This document shows positions 37,101 to 49,318 of a DNA stretch of 64,000 nt, in pieces. Under the pieces are notes generated by a model, which made no database searches, was not told where the DNA came from, and was given only the letters and a program-made list of their open reading frames with translations. The stretch is from Gordius sp. MW1. Its lineage: Eukaryota; Nematomorpha; Gordioida; Gordea; Gordiidae. Each line of letters opens with the position of its first letter. The stretch's first letter is position 1. The stretch covers positions 5,642,168-5,706,167 of the forward strand of contig OZ038531.1 of NCBI GenBank assembly GCA_964036665.1. The letters run 5' to 3'. A program made the translations under genes and the position numbers.

Positions 37101-40100
37101 CTTCATATATTATATGCTTAATATATGTTTTTGCAACCTTTTAAAGCATTTATAACATGAATAAATATAAAATTAATTAGTTATATAAGCATGCTTTGCA
37201 AATTTGAACTACATTTTGATTGGTTGTAGATCCTTTGAGCGATAGACCAGTTGAGCAAGCAAAAAAATATACCTGAGCTATAAAACCTCTGCCCCAACTT
37301 TTACAATTTCTTACTCCACTAGGCCAGCTCCCTGTCTGAAACCTTATTAATTTACCTAGGCGCGGCCATTTTAGTTGTTTTAATTGGTTTACAACGCGCA
37401 CCTGTGCGGTGAAAATTTAAAAAGTTAGGACCGAATGATTTAAAACCATGATATTTTTCACGCATTTTTTTAATTGTGGCATACGCTATGCCAATGCAAT
37501 ATATTTAGCCTAATTACTTTAACTTATGTCATTACTTAGTTGATTGCCTCATCGGAGGTTAGATAAAGATTGTTGATAATTTAAGAAGCAAAATGTTGCC
37601 TATAAGGAATGAGCTGAATAAATATTATAAAACTTAGAAATGTCGAAATCGCTGTTTATAATGATCATTATCAAATTATAGTTTTGGATTACTATTATTC
37701 GAGTTAATAAAAAAATTTAAAAATCTTAAGGAAAATTACCAATTTTTTGATGCTTTGCATGTTTAAGTATTCGCCGAGGAAGGCGGAACTCATGGGGCAC
37801 CAAACCTCTGCGCATTGAACCCTGGCTATGTACCCGGCATTTTGAAGTTCCAGCCAATTGGCTTCGTAAAGTTTGGGTCCGATCAAAAAATTTAAGTCTT
37901 GGATTTTGTCATCCTCACGCACCAACGTGGCGGTCAAGCCTAGCTTGCAATGGGCTCGTACTATGGTCAGCACGCGTCTAAACATTTTGGCGGGGATGGT
38001 GTGAACTTCTGTCATCCGGTCCAAATTGGTGGCAAAATATAACAAGAAAAACTTGGCAAATGAATGGAAAAAATGGGAACATTTAAAGCTTGGCAAAATT
38101 GTAAAAAAAACTTGAGTTCTCATCATAATAGGCTGACCTCTATAAAAACATCTCTAGGAGTATAATAATAAAATCGATGGCAAAAAGGGCAAAATTTCGA
38201 GATAAGTTTCAATTTTTCTAAAGTAACAATAGACAATTCTAAAATAATTGAAAGTACGTTATATCATAGTTGTTTATTCCAAAAATTGGTTCAGGATGGG
38301 TTTATCCGAATAAAATAAAAAAAATTAATTGCTGTAGGGCTTTAGCTTTCACATGTAAATTTTACAATTTAAGTGTTGTAAAAACACATGGATTTCGTTT
38401 AGTTGACCTTTGATTCAACTAAGACTAACACAGCCGACTCAACAAAAGCAGATCAAAATCCTCTGGCCTGTTTTTCAAATTTCGACTAAGCCCAGAAATA
38501 AAAACAGACCAAAACCCAGATTTTTTACAACACTACAATATATTATATAGCATTCAAAAAAATCTAAAAGGGAAAAATGTCCTTACTTTTAAATTTACAG
38601 GAAAAGCATGCAAGGTCTTAAAAACTTAAGTAACGACCTCTACATTATAATAAGTAAGCCAAACCTATTGCTATTAAAAAGGGAAACTCTAATTTCGTAA
38701 AAATTAACAAAACTAAACTTGACAACAGAATTTTAAAACGAAAAAAGCTATTAGAATATATATATTATTTCAAGTAAAAAAGTTAGATACCATCTAAAAC
38801 CATGAGTCCCCAATCGCGTTTAGTTAAATTTTCCATTATACGTTCCGCCTCCCAAGATCTCTTATTCGTGTGAGCGATCATAGAATAGGTGGTTATACAA
38901 ACTGAGCAATTACTGATACCAGAAGCCCCCGTGCCCGGGTTTAACTTGGTATCCGATGTGAATCTGTATATTTGGGAATCTTCTAACGTACTCCATAACT
39001 TAGTCTAAACGATCCAAATGAATAAATGTATATGACTATGTAACAGAAGTAAAATTTGTTAAATAAATTTCTGCCCGAACCCGACCCGGTTCGATTTTGT
39101 AACTAAACTGCCCGCCCCCGAACCCTTTTAAGTGCACGCAGGACCATTCCCAAATAGTTTAAACCGCCCAAACTGCTCGGCCCAAAATGTTGCTAATTTC
39201 GTTATATTTTCATAAAAAATTTTTATTTTACTTTCCAATTCTATGGGATAAGAACTAGGACTAACAAATATTAAACAATCAAAATAAACGAAAAGTGATA
39301 TAATACATATAATTAAATACAAATGAGCCCGAATCGCCCCAACTTTGTTATGCTGCCCGCCCGGGGCCGGCTAAAAATCTGAATTTAAGACAGTTGCCCG
39401 GCCCGCCCCAGGAAAATTCGGGCTCTGGTTTCTCTTATATATATGTATGAATAAAAATCTCACTTGAGCTCGCCACTGTTCCACGGAGACGCCGGAAGTA
39501 CAGAGAATGAGGGCTGGCTTTTTGGTGGTACATATGCTAGAAACGCCAACTAAAGTTTTACCCGCTCCGCAAGGCAATACGATGACGCCCGACCTAGCTC
39601 GCCCGTTTCCGAACATTTTTTTCAGGCATTTTTCCTGGTAAGGCCGTAGGATTGCGTTCGGTTTCAGTTGGGCTTTTATGTCTTTCAGGGAATAATCGTT
39701 ACGAAAATCGTATTCCGCCAACAAGGGGAATTCTAGCTCTATGCACCTGGTGGGGTTAAATTTAATTTAATACCAAAAAACATGTCTCGCTGGACATTGT
39801 TATTAATAACTGTCCGAGAGAAGGCTGACTTAAAATTAAATTTTTTAAATGTTAGTTACAAAATAACCACTATTTTTGAAGTTTTTTTTATAATATCAAC
39901 CAGTAATAATCAAAAATCGAATAAAAAATGTTTGGGACTGTACATTAAATTCATATGTTTGCAACCCCCAAGGTGACCTGACCCAACCTTAAGGATGGGT
40001 TTAGGAATCGTTCCGACCTAAAGTTTTGGGCTAAGATTCAAATCTTAGACCTGGAGAGATTTTGAAAAGACCTTAGGTGGTTGTAAAACCCAAGCCTGCC

Positions 40101-42631
40101 TTAAAAGGTTTTAGATTAAGGTATTTTAAAATCCCGAGGTTTTAAAAAATTCTAAACTCAAAACATGATCTAAGGTTTTTCCCCTCACTAGGCACAGGTT
40201 GACAATAAAACCTTACGTAGCGAAATATAAATTAGGAAATTTTCAATATTTTGGGAAGACTCCTTTATTTTATGGGCACTGATGACTGGGGTTCGTTCAT
40301 ATTCATGTGATTGATTAAGCCATAAAAAATAAGAAATTATATGGAGCGCATTTTAGCAACATGATCAATACATAATTAAGGGTATTAATCATCATTAAAA
40401 AAGATATTTTTTCAAAAATAATAAATTAAAAGTTGATGAGGATGTGACGTGAGTTGATTTGGGAAACGATCATTTCAAAATATTAAAAGGTAAAATGTAA
40501 AAAAAGGAAAGCTAGAACTTCACACACACCTCTTCTGCAAAGTTTCGATCATCTCTTGCTTAATTTCGAAAAATAGGGTGTCGGCGGGAAAATCGTTCGC
40601 CGCGTTATCTTCGTCAGCCTCTATTTTATCGTAAAAAGCGGAAATATCATCTGGGATCGAGGAGGGATTAGTATTTTTAACAGGGTTGTCGTTGTTAGCG
40701 TTAGAAGCATCATCTAACTTTCCACCCGTTCGTCCACTAGCTAAATTCTACGAAAACGCTGATATTGAGCTTCAGCAACGTAGTTAGTAGTGTTGTAAAA
40801 ACGGCTGGGTTTTGTTTGGTCGACCTTTGGATTTGGTCGACTAAACATAAACAGACCGAAGATTTTTTATTTTTCTTAATTGCATTAAAGACCAAAGATT
40901 TTTTGGTAGGTCGACCAAACGAAACCCAACCGTTTTTACAACACTACTAGCTAGTATTTGAGTCAAGTGAGAAAGTGGGGCAATAATGGAATAATTTTTA
41001 AAATGTTAACTATAATTTGGTCTCAAATATATGAAAAATTTAGTATTAAAGGTGTCTTTGTTTGCCGGGCATTCACTATGAATAGTTTGAATTGAAACAT
41101 GCATTGCTAAAGCTTTTAGTTGTTTTTTAATTTGAATGTGTGTGCTAAAACTTTAATTAGAGATATAATGATTTATAAAAATACTTTTGAAACAAAACAT
41201 ATATAGAATCTATATTGATTTCAGTTTTGATAATTTATAACTTTAGTAGATTTAAATTAGCAATAATTTTATCAAAGTATTGACTAAATAAACTTTTAAA
41301 ATTGGAAGGAGCATTTAAAAAAGCTAACAAAAAAAATAATCAGCAAATAAAAGATGTGGTAATCAAAATTTAAAACAAAAAACTCCATTAATACTGATTG
41401 GGTGTGTGTAGATGATCCTTGAATATTTTCTGATTGTGATTCCTCAGTAGTAGTTGACCTTAGCCAGCATTCATTAATAACTTCATCTTTTAACAACTTT
41501 TGTACAATGTCAGGATATTGACTTTCAATGAAATATCTAGAAAAAAACAACAAAATGCTATATGTCTAATCTTTGCAACATGTATCGAAATATTTTATAT
41601 TATGTAATGTCTTTAAAAATTCAAAAATTTCTATAAAGAAATCTTAAGAAGTAATTACTTATTTTTTTTGAGAACAAGTTTAATTTTTCCATAGCTAGAT
41701 GTACAAAGTTCAATGAAACGTGTTATGCCTGGTGGGAGGGTAGTTTTACTAAGTCTACTAAGATATTCAATTATATCGTTTGTTTGTAGTCCAACAGAGA
41801 CTGCAGCATATAGGGAATATGCAGTAAGTTTGTATTCATGTATAAATGAAGGTCTAGATATAGGTTCTGATATTGCTATCAAAAAATCGTGAGCATGCAA
41901 ATAGACGGGAGAAAAAGCTTCAAGGAATATGTGACCATCGGGGGTAACCCAAAGTGGTCTGGATGTATAATCTGGTCTGAGAGAAAGTAAGTTTCTAAAA
42001 TCTTTGGCACCATATGCGTCTATAACTGTGTTTCCAGTAGCATTCTTACTACTCTCATCTTCATTATCAAAATCACCCTCTTCATTGGTTTGATCTATTC
42101 GTAAACTTGCTGATTTTGGTAGAACATCATCTAAAAATCATATTAATAATATTAGTAAATATTTTATCCTTCAAATGTAATTAATATGTAATAAATTAAC
42201 TAAATAACTGATTTAACACATAGATAATTATTTATTCTAATACTTATTTAAAAAATTAAATTACTTATTTGTTTTATTTAATATATTTGGGACTTATATG
42301 CAGTGAGCTTTGTAGATAATATAAAAATATATAGACAATACTATGGGTTTGTATAAAAAATTTAAACATAATATTCAGTAAAAGAAAGTAAAAACAGCAG
42401 CATATTTAATAAATAATAATATTGGCATTTTGAAATACTATTGTCATCTTTCCATAATCATGTTAGGGTTTATTTAATAAATTGATATAAACAAAAGCAC
42501 AAGCATAAAAAATTTATCATACTGCTGTCTTCGTCCCTTATTTTTTCATCGTTTCCATTTTTTAAAGTTGACTTTCTTTCTAAAATAAATTAATAATATT
42601 CTATACAGCCATTACCTCTTTTTCGGCCCAT
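34123..42631 (-). CDS. ERCC3: TFIIH subunit XPB/ERCC3 DNA translocase, complete
   Basis: Superfamily 2 ATPase of TFIIH, needed for promoter opening and nucleotide excision repair in the nucleus. Exons 5' to 3': 42616-42631, 42523-42579, 41659-42130, 41395-41536, 40530-40747, 39464-39746, 38791-39004, 37740-38008, 36682-36915, 36205-36322, 35493-35668, 34744-34854, 34123-34266. All GT-AG, phase continuous, 817 residues (human 782). The N-terminal domain has AYGAKDF and [19 protein letters not shown]. Walker A GAGKT is at about 362-366, DEVH at 467-470, TAT at 493-495, the XPB-specific RED motif at 498-500, and motif VI QRLGR at 664-668. It ends HPLFKKFRK, as in other animals. Start MGRKRE lies on a 16 nt coding exon followed by a 36 nt intron; later introns are large and host MITEs. 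Extra length is mainly in the acidic linker of exon 5. Confidence 0.97.
38371..38535. repeat. TAGTGTTGT-family MITE (ERCC3 intron)
   Basis: AAGTGTTGTAAAAACACATG at the left and AGATTTTTTACAACACTA at the right, with the family core AATTTCGACTAAGC between. Target duplication not clear. Confidence 0.6.
39064..39425. repeat. GCCCGG-rich dispersed repeat (ERCC3 intron)
   Basis: Begins CTGCCCGAACCCGACCCGG and ends AGTTGCCCGGCCCGCCCC, with an AT-rich centre. Best-preserved member of the family also seen near 0.5, 18.2 and 54.7 kb. It ends 38 bp before the ERCC3 exon at 39464. Confidence 0.6.
40788..40946. repeat. TAGTGTTGT-family hAT-like MITE, well preserved
   Basis: Starts TAGTGTTGTAAAAACGGCTG and ends with the near-perfect inverse CCGTTTTTACAACACTA; GGTCGACC lies in both arms. 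Flanks GTAGTTAG and CTAGCTAG agree at 6 of 8. It sits 40 bp upstream, in gene sense, of the ERCC3 exon starting at 40747. Confidence 0.75.
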
Positions 42632-43565
42632 GTGATAGATATTTATGAATTAAGTCATGGCTACGCTTACCATATATTAGAACAAATTATTGTGCTCAGA
42701 ATTAAATTCAATTTTTGTTCAGTAGAATAATTAAATGCTCAATAGATAATTTTTGTTCCGTATTTTAATGATTTGCTAAGTAATTAATTTTGTTCAGTTA
42801 TTATTTCAATGTTGTTAAGTAATTTAGCTTTATAATTAAAATTTAATTTTTAAAGAAAATTTAAACGAGATTGAACCAGCAATGTCAATCAAAGAAGAGT
42901 GTTACCTATGTGGTAAAAAGACAAGGGTTTTCTTTAGTCACCCTTAAGTGTTAGACCAAGTAATAATACAGTGTCTGTTTTGGGGACAAATGTTAGGTGG
43001 CCCGTCAACTTGCCGAAAACCATCTCGCCGAATTTAATGTCCCCGAGTTAAAAATGGTACCCTGGGGGACGATTTTAAATTAGGGGACCTTTTTTAACTG
43101 GGGGACATTAACTTCGGAGAGATGGTTTTTGGCGAATTGATAGGGCACCCAAATGTTATGATTGTCGTTCGTAGAGCTAATTAAAGTATTTAATAATTGT
43201 TGGGCTAGGGTGTCACAAAGTTACAAGTAAGAAATTTAACTATGTCAACCTAACTTGTTGACAATAGTTATAATTGTCGTTGATAGATCTAGATAAATTA
43301 TTTAAACAAAAATTGATGTGCTTGTCATAGGATCAGTTCAAATTAATCGAAAAGTATTCTTTTATATTTTGCTGCTTCTTAAATGCAAATTTTTGTTAAT
43401 ATAGTAATTATTTATTTATAAGTTGGAAATAATCATGTTAAAAAATCATCTGTTTTAAACAGATTTTCATTTATTTCAACAAGCCACCGCCCGTTTTGTC
43501 TTTACTTGTAGCACCATAGACTAAATAGACTGCTCATTTCGCCACCTTGAACTAAGTAAAAAGGT
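42632..43565. other. upstream region of ERCC3
   Basis: Should contain the ERCC3 promoter, since the gene starts at 42631 on the minus strand. AT-rich; no TATA box or initiator can be assigned with confidence. The only structure recognised is the Mutator-like MITE at 42996-43149. Confidence 0.5.
42996..43149. repeat. GGTGGCCC palindromic MITE, 9 bp TSD, copy 2
   Basis: Same termini as 22793-22967 (GGTGGCCCGTCAACTTGCCG against its inverse ending ATAGGGCACC), 154 bp. CAAATGTTA is duplicated exactly (42987-42995 and 43150-43158). The nine-base target supports a Mutator-like source. Confidence 0.9.
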
Positions 43566-43816
43566 AAATTTTATTTTTAGTCAAATGTATTTGTCTTTCT
43601 CTTTTGTGTACATTATTATGTTTTTTTTTAATTCTTGCTTATTTATTAATAAAAACATATTTATTTTATTTTGTTCATTATATGTTCTCAAGCTTAAATG
43701 AAACTTTATTTTGTAGCCAAATATATTTGTCTTTCACTTTTGTGTATGTAATTATGTTTTTTTGTAATTAATTCTTGCTTATCTCTTGATAAAATATATT
43801 TCTTTTATTATATTCA

Positions 43817-44487
43817 TTAGCTGACCCGGCAAACGTTGTTTTGCTAAAAATACAATTTTCTTTAATATAATAAAATTCGAGAAAACTTCAGCCTTGTATG
43901 TATGACGTCATTATTGTATATGATGCTATGAATGAAACTGGCCGGGAAATGCCCGATATTTTTAAAACTAAAAGGAATTTTAGGATTCTGAAAAAGCTAT
44001 TTTACCCCTGGCCGCCCTGGGCATCTACGGCTAAATTTTCGCGCGAATCGGGCCGGTAGTTTCAGAATTAAGCCCTCACACACATAACATTTTTATTATA
44101 CTTTTAAATATCTAATTCAGCCTTGTATGTGTGACGTCATTATTGTATATGATGCTATAAATGAAACTGGCCGGTAAATGTCCGATATTTTTAAAACTAA
44201 AAAGAATTTTAGGATTCTGAAAAAGCTATTTTACCCCTGGCCGCCCTGGGCATCTATGGCTAAACTTTCCGCGAATCGGGCCGGTAGTTTCGGAGTTTAG
44301 CCCTTTTTTAAGACGTAATGTCCGTTTTTTTTAAACTAAAAGGAATTTTAGGATTCTGAAAAAGCTATTTTACCCCTGGCCGCCCTGGGCATCTATGGCT
44401 AAACTTTTGCGCGAATCGGGCCGGTAGTTTCAGAATTTAGCCCTTATCCACATACATACACACATACATAGACTATATATATATATA
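43817..44487 (-). mobile_element. non-autonomous Helitron A
   Basis: On the minus strand the 3' end is GTTTGCCGGGTCAGCTAA followed by host T, the CTRR-T terminus of Helitrons. The 5' end is blurred in a TATATA run at about 44472-44487, after which the host tandem unit resumes. The interior is a triplicated GC-richer block: GGATTCTGAAAAAGC recurs near 43983, 44212 and 44352 with TACCCCTGGCCGCCCTGGGC. No coding. Confidence 0.75.
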
Positions 44488-44557
44488 TTATATGTTCTCT
44501 AAGCTTAAATTAAACTATATTTTTAAGCCTAATATTTTTTCTCTTTTATGTATATTA

Positions 44558-47500
44558 CTAGCTGTGCCCGGCCAAGCGTCTTTGGCTTAGTCCTTAATTA
44601 GCTAAATATTTAGTGTGAATTATCGAACATATATAAAAAAAATTGGGTCATCTGTAGGAGTGTTTATGGTGTAAAAAAATATGCTATATTATTGAATTAA
44701 TTTAATTATATTTAATAATAGGAAAAGGCATATTAATTCATAATTAAATAGATTTGTAACAGTTTTAAATACCTAAATGGGCGTGGCCAGGTTTTGGATT
44801 AGAAAGGGCGGGGGGGGGGAAACGTTCAAAGGTTCAATTAGGGAAGGGGGGGGGCAAATCATATTTTTTTAAAATTTATAGGGGTTTTGCATTGAATTTT
44901 TTTGTTCATTTAGGGGGGGGGCCTAGGCCCATAAATACTTATAAGGCATTTGTTAATTTTATAGTTAAAAAGTGCGATGTTAATGATAATTTGCATAATT
45001 GGGTGACAAAAAGTTACAAACCACTGGCTTATTAAAGTCAGTTATAATGTTCAACAATGTAAAGAAAATATTTTAGTACAGCGTTTATAATAGTGTAATG
45101 TTATAGCCTAAAATCTAGAGTATCAAAATGAAGTATTAATAAATCTCCGTCAAATCTGGTTAAATGAAGGTTTTTACAATATTAGCTTGAAATGAAATAA
45201 TTAGAAATACAGATTTCCGAAATATAATGGAAGCAAAATATTTATGCATGAGAAAAAAATTAGAAATAAAATTTTGATCAGGTGAAGGCGTTATTATATT
45301 CATAGGCGTAGCAGCATTGGAATCAGAGGGGAGCAATAATCATTTGGGGAGGGGGGGGGGTAAAAATGTAAATTTTTAGAAATCTTTACCATACTTTTAA
45401 TAGATTATAAAAGAATGTAGGGGACAGCCGCCCCTCACTGCCTCCCTCTAGCTACGCTTATGGTATATTAATAGTTTGATTATACACATACGGTTTTCAG
45501 TTTCCCTTAAAATATATTTTTTAATTATATAGATGTATCACATAAAGAAAGGAAAATAGGCTTAAATTTACCTAAAACTAAGTTGGGCTAAGAATAAAGC
45601 TGGAAGATTGGTATGGTTGGTGGGGAAGTTTTTGCGATAAACATTTTGGTATTAGTCGATAATTATGTTAAAATGATGATCTATACAGCTATATCTGTTA
45701 TGGAGATATAAAATTTAAAAATCCACAAGTCCAGTCAAAACGTGGCTTCGACAACGTTGCACATCAAGCGTTTAACAGCGAGACGTAAACCATTGCAAAG
45801 TTTTGGATGACTAATATTGCGCATCAAGATATTTAGTACGCCAATTTTCAATTGCAGAATGTGAGGTGGCATCCCTGCAGATCAGGTGAATTTAAAAATT
45901 CGATAGGATAATTAACAGCGTCATTAGCAACAACAATAGTGTCTACCGACTTGTAAGTAATTGGATTGCCTTGAATGCCAGACAGAATGAGATTGTTATG
46001 CTCGTGGACGTCTTTATTCTAGGGCGAGAATAGCCCGTTGGCGGAGCTTAAGTCTATTATGATAATAAGCGTTAATATTTGGAAACACTTTTTCAACCAA
46101 AGCAGTTTAGACGGAACAAAATTGCATACGTTGGTAGGAAAAGAAACCTGTCCCGAACATATTTCAACGGGCACGGTTCCCTTCCCAATTTCAAGCATTC
46201 GTGGGAGATTAGCTCATTTTCAGGATGTTTTGTAATACCACACGCATATTAGTTGTTAGAAATGACGTTTTGACATAAGGCAACGAAATAGAATATTTTA
46301 GGCAGACATTGATTTCGTCGCAGGGATGGATCGTAGGAACACCGGTAAAGTTTGACTGAATCCTGCAAGCAATAATATTGCGTTACCAAAAGGATAAGTT
46401 TTCGAAAATTTTGCAATGACCGATTAAGAGCTTCGAGCGAAGATTTATGGACCATTGTGCATTCATCCCAAACTATAAGTTTTTACTTCTGTAATACTTT
46501 ACCCATTTCATATTATCTGGAAATGTTTCACATTGAACTATGACTGTAATGAAAGGCAATTCTAATAGATGAGCGGTTTTTCTTACGCGCAACAATGTGA
46601 AAGGCATTCCGAAAGACGCTAGAGCCACGGTTATATTATTTTGGGAACCAATAGTTGCCAGCAATGTCAGTAGGAAAGTTTTACCAGTTCCTCCTGGAAC
46701 ATCTGAAAAGAAGACTTCTCATTAACCTTTATGAACAGCAAGCAAAATCATTATAAATGGCTTTTTGTTGCGTCGTTAGCTTTTAAACATTAGATGGCAT
46801 GTAAGACAAAAGATCACCCTGGTTGTAATTTTGTTCACGATGCAAGTCTACACAGAATGGAGCAGCAGCAGATCGAATTAATGCAGGCATACCCAGTTGA
46901 TTCAAAGCTTCATTTCCAAATTGTTTTGTTAAAGTGTTAGAGCATTTGATCCCTATTAATATTGTTTGTATAAATTTAGTAGCAAGGGACAATATGGAAC
47001 ATCCCAGCGGTTATCTACCTCGACGATTGCGTTTTGCAATTGAATGGTTGCCACGTTACCACCATCTGTTAATCTTCTTTTGTACAAAGGATATCCATCA
47101 ATGCCGTAATTGTGTCGCATACCAAGCCTCCAGGATATAAACCTCTCTTTTGCCATTCCACAGAGTACATCCAGCAAGGCACAGAGCAAAATACATTATG
47201 CATTACAATGAGATTCATCATTGATTTAAGTTTCTGGTGGAAAACACGTGGTAATGTTATGCCTATCGACTGGTGATTGGCTATGAAATAAGAGTTACTG
47301 TAAATCGCGTCAAGCAGGATTGCATGTAAATGTAATGAATAGGTCTGGACGACCGTAATTTGGAACATAGGGAATTGAATCTTGAGGGTATTTATGCATA
47401 TGATGCGGACTTCCGGTGTATGAAGAGGGCAAAATACTTAGTTTCCTAACGTTAATTGTTTTAGCGTCGTTAAGAGCTGCATTTCGCAAGTGAACAGATT

Positions 47501-48036
47501 CTTCTCAGCGAAGCTTGGTCTGATTTAAACGGATGTAGAGCAACGTTCCAATTTACTTTTGGCATATATATTACGATGTATTGATGGAGTTATTGGCGGC
47601 ATTTTGATTATCTTCGTGCTCTCGAAGCATTACTCTGTATGAATAAGCTTATAGTACTGCAATTAAAGTTTGTCGGTTAACCATTGTCTGCATTTATCAT
47701 CTTAACGTTAAGGTGTTGTTATTGTACTTGTAATATTAATAACCGAACTCTGAAAATTACGAAACAAGAACGTTACGTGGGAAAGTTTAATAAAGCGGTT
47801 ATTTTTATTTTAAAAAACGGGATGTTCTAGGGTATTGAGAATTTTTATTTGTCACAGGTTTATAAATCGTAAAACAACGGGCGTAAAAATAGGGTAACAG
47901 CTGTCGCAGGTCGATAAAAAGTATATATAAACCATCTAGGATGCTAAGGCAATTTGGCTAAATTTAATGATAATTGCTCCAGAACTTTAGGAGTTATTGG
48001 ACAAAGAAAACGGAGTTACATTTATATTTATATAGA
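44558..48036 (-). mobile_element. Helitron B with decayed Rep/helicase
   Basis: 3479 bp on the minus strand. 5' end TCTATATAAATATAAATG after host A; 3' end GCTTGGCCGGGCACAGCTAG before host T. Joining the flanks (…TATATTA + TTATG…) recreates the undisturbed tandem-unit sequence seen near 43605, so both boundaries are supported by a paralogous empty site. It encloses helicase remnants (45735-47400) and two GGGCGTAG-family MITEs (about 44775-44932 and 45300-45464). Confidence 0.9.
45735..47400 (-). pseudogene. Helitron Rep/helicase remnants
   Basis: Reading the minus strand downwards: 47368-47069 includes SVEWQKRGL, the segment that in Helitron proteins precedes the PHAHIL replication motif, here lost. 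47189-46956 has DGYPLYKRRLTDGG and VDNRWDVPYCPLL; 46664-46473 has LATIGSQNNITVALASFG, just after the helicase Walker A region; 46455-46249 has MVHKSSLEALNRSLQNFR, the segment after the DECTM box. 45890-45735 ends PPHILQLKIGVLNILMRN and LCNGLRL, the conserved carboxy-terminal region, and stops at TGA. Many frameshifts, so not functional. Confidence 0.9.
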
Positions 48037-48171
48037 TTATGTTTTTTTTTGTATTTAATTCTTGCTTATCTTGAAACAAAATATATTTAATTTATTATAC
48101 TGATTCTTTGTTTTCTAAGCTTAAACTATATTTGTTGGCCTAATATAATTGTCATTCTATTTTTATTAAAA

Positions 48172-49318
48172 ATAAGGATAATCTAATGATAAAGATTTAT
48201 TAAGGGCCAGGGATGGGACATACAGTATAACAAAACAAATTTTTAAGACAAAAGAAAATAAAAAAATCAAAACATCTGGTTTTAACCAACTCGGCTTTGG
48301 CTTACAATGTTAAAATATTTAATATCAATAATATAATTTGTAGAAATTTTATACAAATAAAAGTTATACAAAATTAAACTATTCTTCTTTCACGTATTCA
48401 CATATACGACATCTTTACCTTTAAAAAATTGAAGGCTCCCTCTGGTTTTGTTCTTGGACATTCTCATGTGCCATCAACAATGTGTAACATTCAATAAACT
48501 CTTGAAGTGGGCTAGCTGTAAGGGTTAGATGGGGTAGAAATTGTCAGTAGGGGAAATATGGAGGGTTTGAGGGTGTGGACTTGGCAAAGTGGGTTCTGGG
48601 GAAGCTAGTTCCAAGAATGGGTTAGCTGGGAAGGTGAGATGGGGTGGGTCAGAAGGGGAAATATGGAGGGTTGAGGGTGAGGATTTGGAAAAGTGGGTTT
48701 TGGGGAAGCTAGTGGCAGGGGTTGAATTGATATGTGGGGGTGCTCATGGCATACGGGATCTCCTGAGTTACTTAATTTATGGACTTTCGGAATAATCCTA
48801 TCCTCCCCGCGCTGTAAATAGGCAAGAGAAACAAGTTAGAATATCCATGCACTGTGAACTAAATGCCTTTCCACATCATGAGATAATTTACTATTGAAAT
48901 TGGGGTCCATAGAATAATGTTTTTTTTTGAATTAACATCATAAGTTCTTATTATCCCTTTTCCTCCTTAGATTTCAACATTAAATTCCTTCTTCACTCCT
49001 TTTGTTCAATAACCTTGGTTTACTGAGGCCTGGGGTTCTCCTTCGTTTATCACCATTATTAAAAATAATAAATATAAAGATAATCTAATGATAAAGATTT
49101 CTTAAGGGCCAGGGATGGGACATACAGTAAAATAAAAGTAAATTTTTAAGACAAAGGAAAGTAAAAAGATTAAAACATCTGGTTTTTACCAACTCGGCTT
49201 TGGCGTACAATATTAAAATATTTAATTATAGCAATAATATAATCTGTAGAAATATTATACAAATAAAAGTTATACTAAATTAAACTATTCTTCTTTCACG
49301 TATTCACATATACGACAG
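48172..49318. repeat. segment bounded by 245 bp direct repeats
   Basis: About 48172-48412 and 49075-49317 are near-identical direct repeats (ATAATCTAATGATAAAG ... TATTCACATATACGACA), enclosing about 660 bp. The whole block interrupts the tandem array, with TTATT on both sides. No TG...CA ends or primer-binding site are evident, so an LTR element is not established. 48508-48720 has a roughly 118 bp tandem duplication (GGGGAAATATGGAGGG). Confidence 0.65.
48420..49065 (-). pseudogene. candidate coding remnants between the direct repeats, unknown
   Basis: On the minus strand several stretches look more coding-like than their surroundings. One, about 48418-48516 after a CTTACAG acceptor, reads SPLQEFIECYTLLMAHENVQ and ends REPSIF-stop. 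Another, about 48700-48820 after a TTTACAG acceptor, reads RGEDRIIPKVHKLSNSGDP then Pro-rich. A third, near 48850-48915, reads MDPNFNSKLSHDVERHLVHS. I do not recognise the family and cannot join them in one frame. They may be exons of a small gene, a captured fragment, or chance. Confidence 0.25.

Larger units (their letters stand above)
43566..48171 (+). repeat. tandem array of about 135 bp units interrupted by Helitrons
   Basis: Units with landmarks TATATGTTCTC-AAGCTTAAA, TTGTGTA-ATTATTATG, TTTAATTCTTGCTTAT and ATATATTT run from about 43566 to 43816, resume at about 44488-44557, again at 48037-48171, and a last piece follows 49318 (TTATTATGGTTTTTTG). The breaks are two Helitrons and a repeat-bounded segment. 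No coding content. Confidence 0.75.

Noticed and set aside
46038..47140. Plus-strand frames at 46038-46235 and 46934-47140
   Set aside because: Antisense of Helitron helicase remnants.
48172..49318. LTR retrotransposon (direct repeats as LTRs)
   Set aside because: No TG...CA termini, primer-binding site, polypurine tract or gag/pol homology could be shown; kept only as direct repeats.
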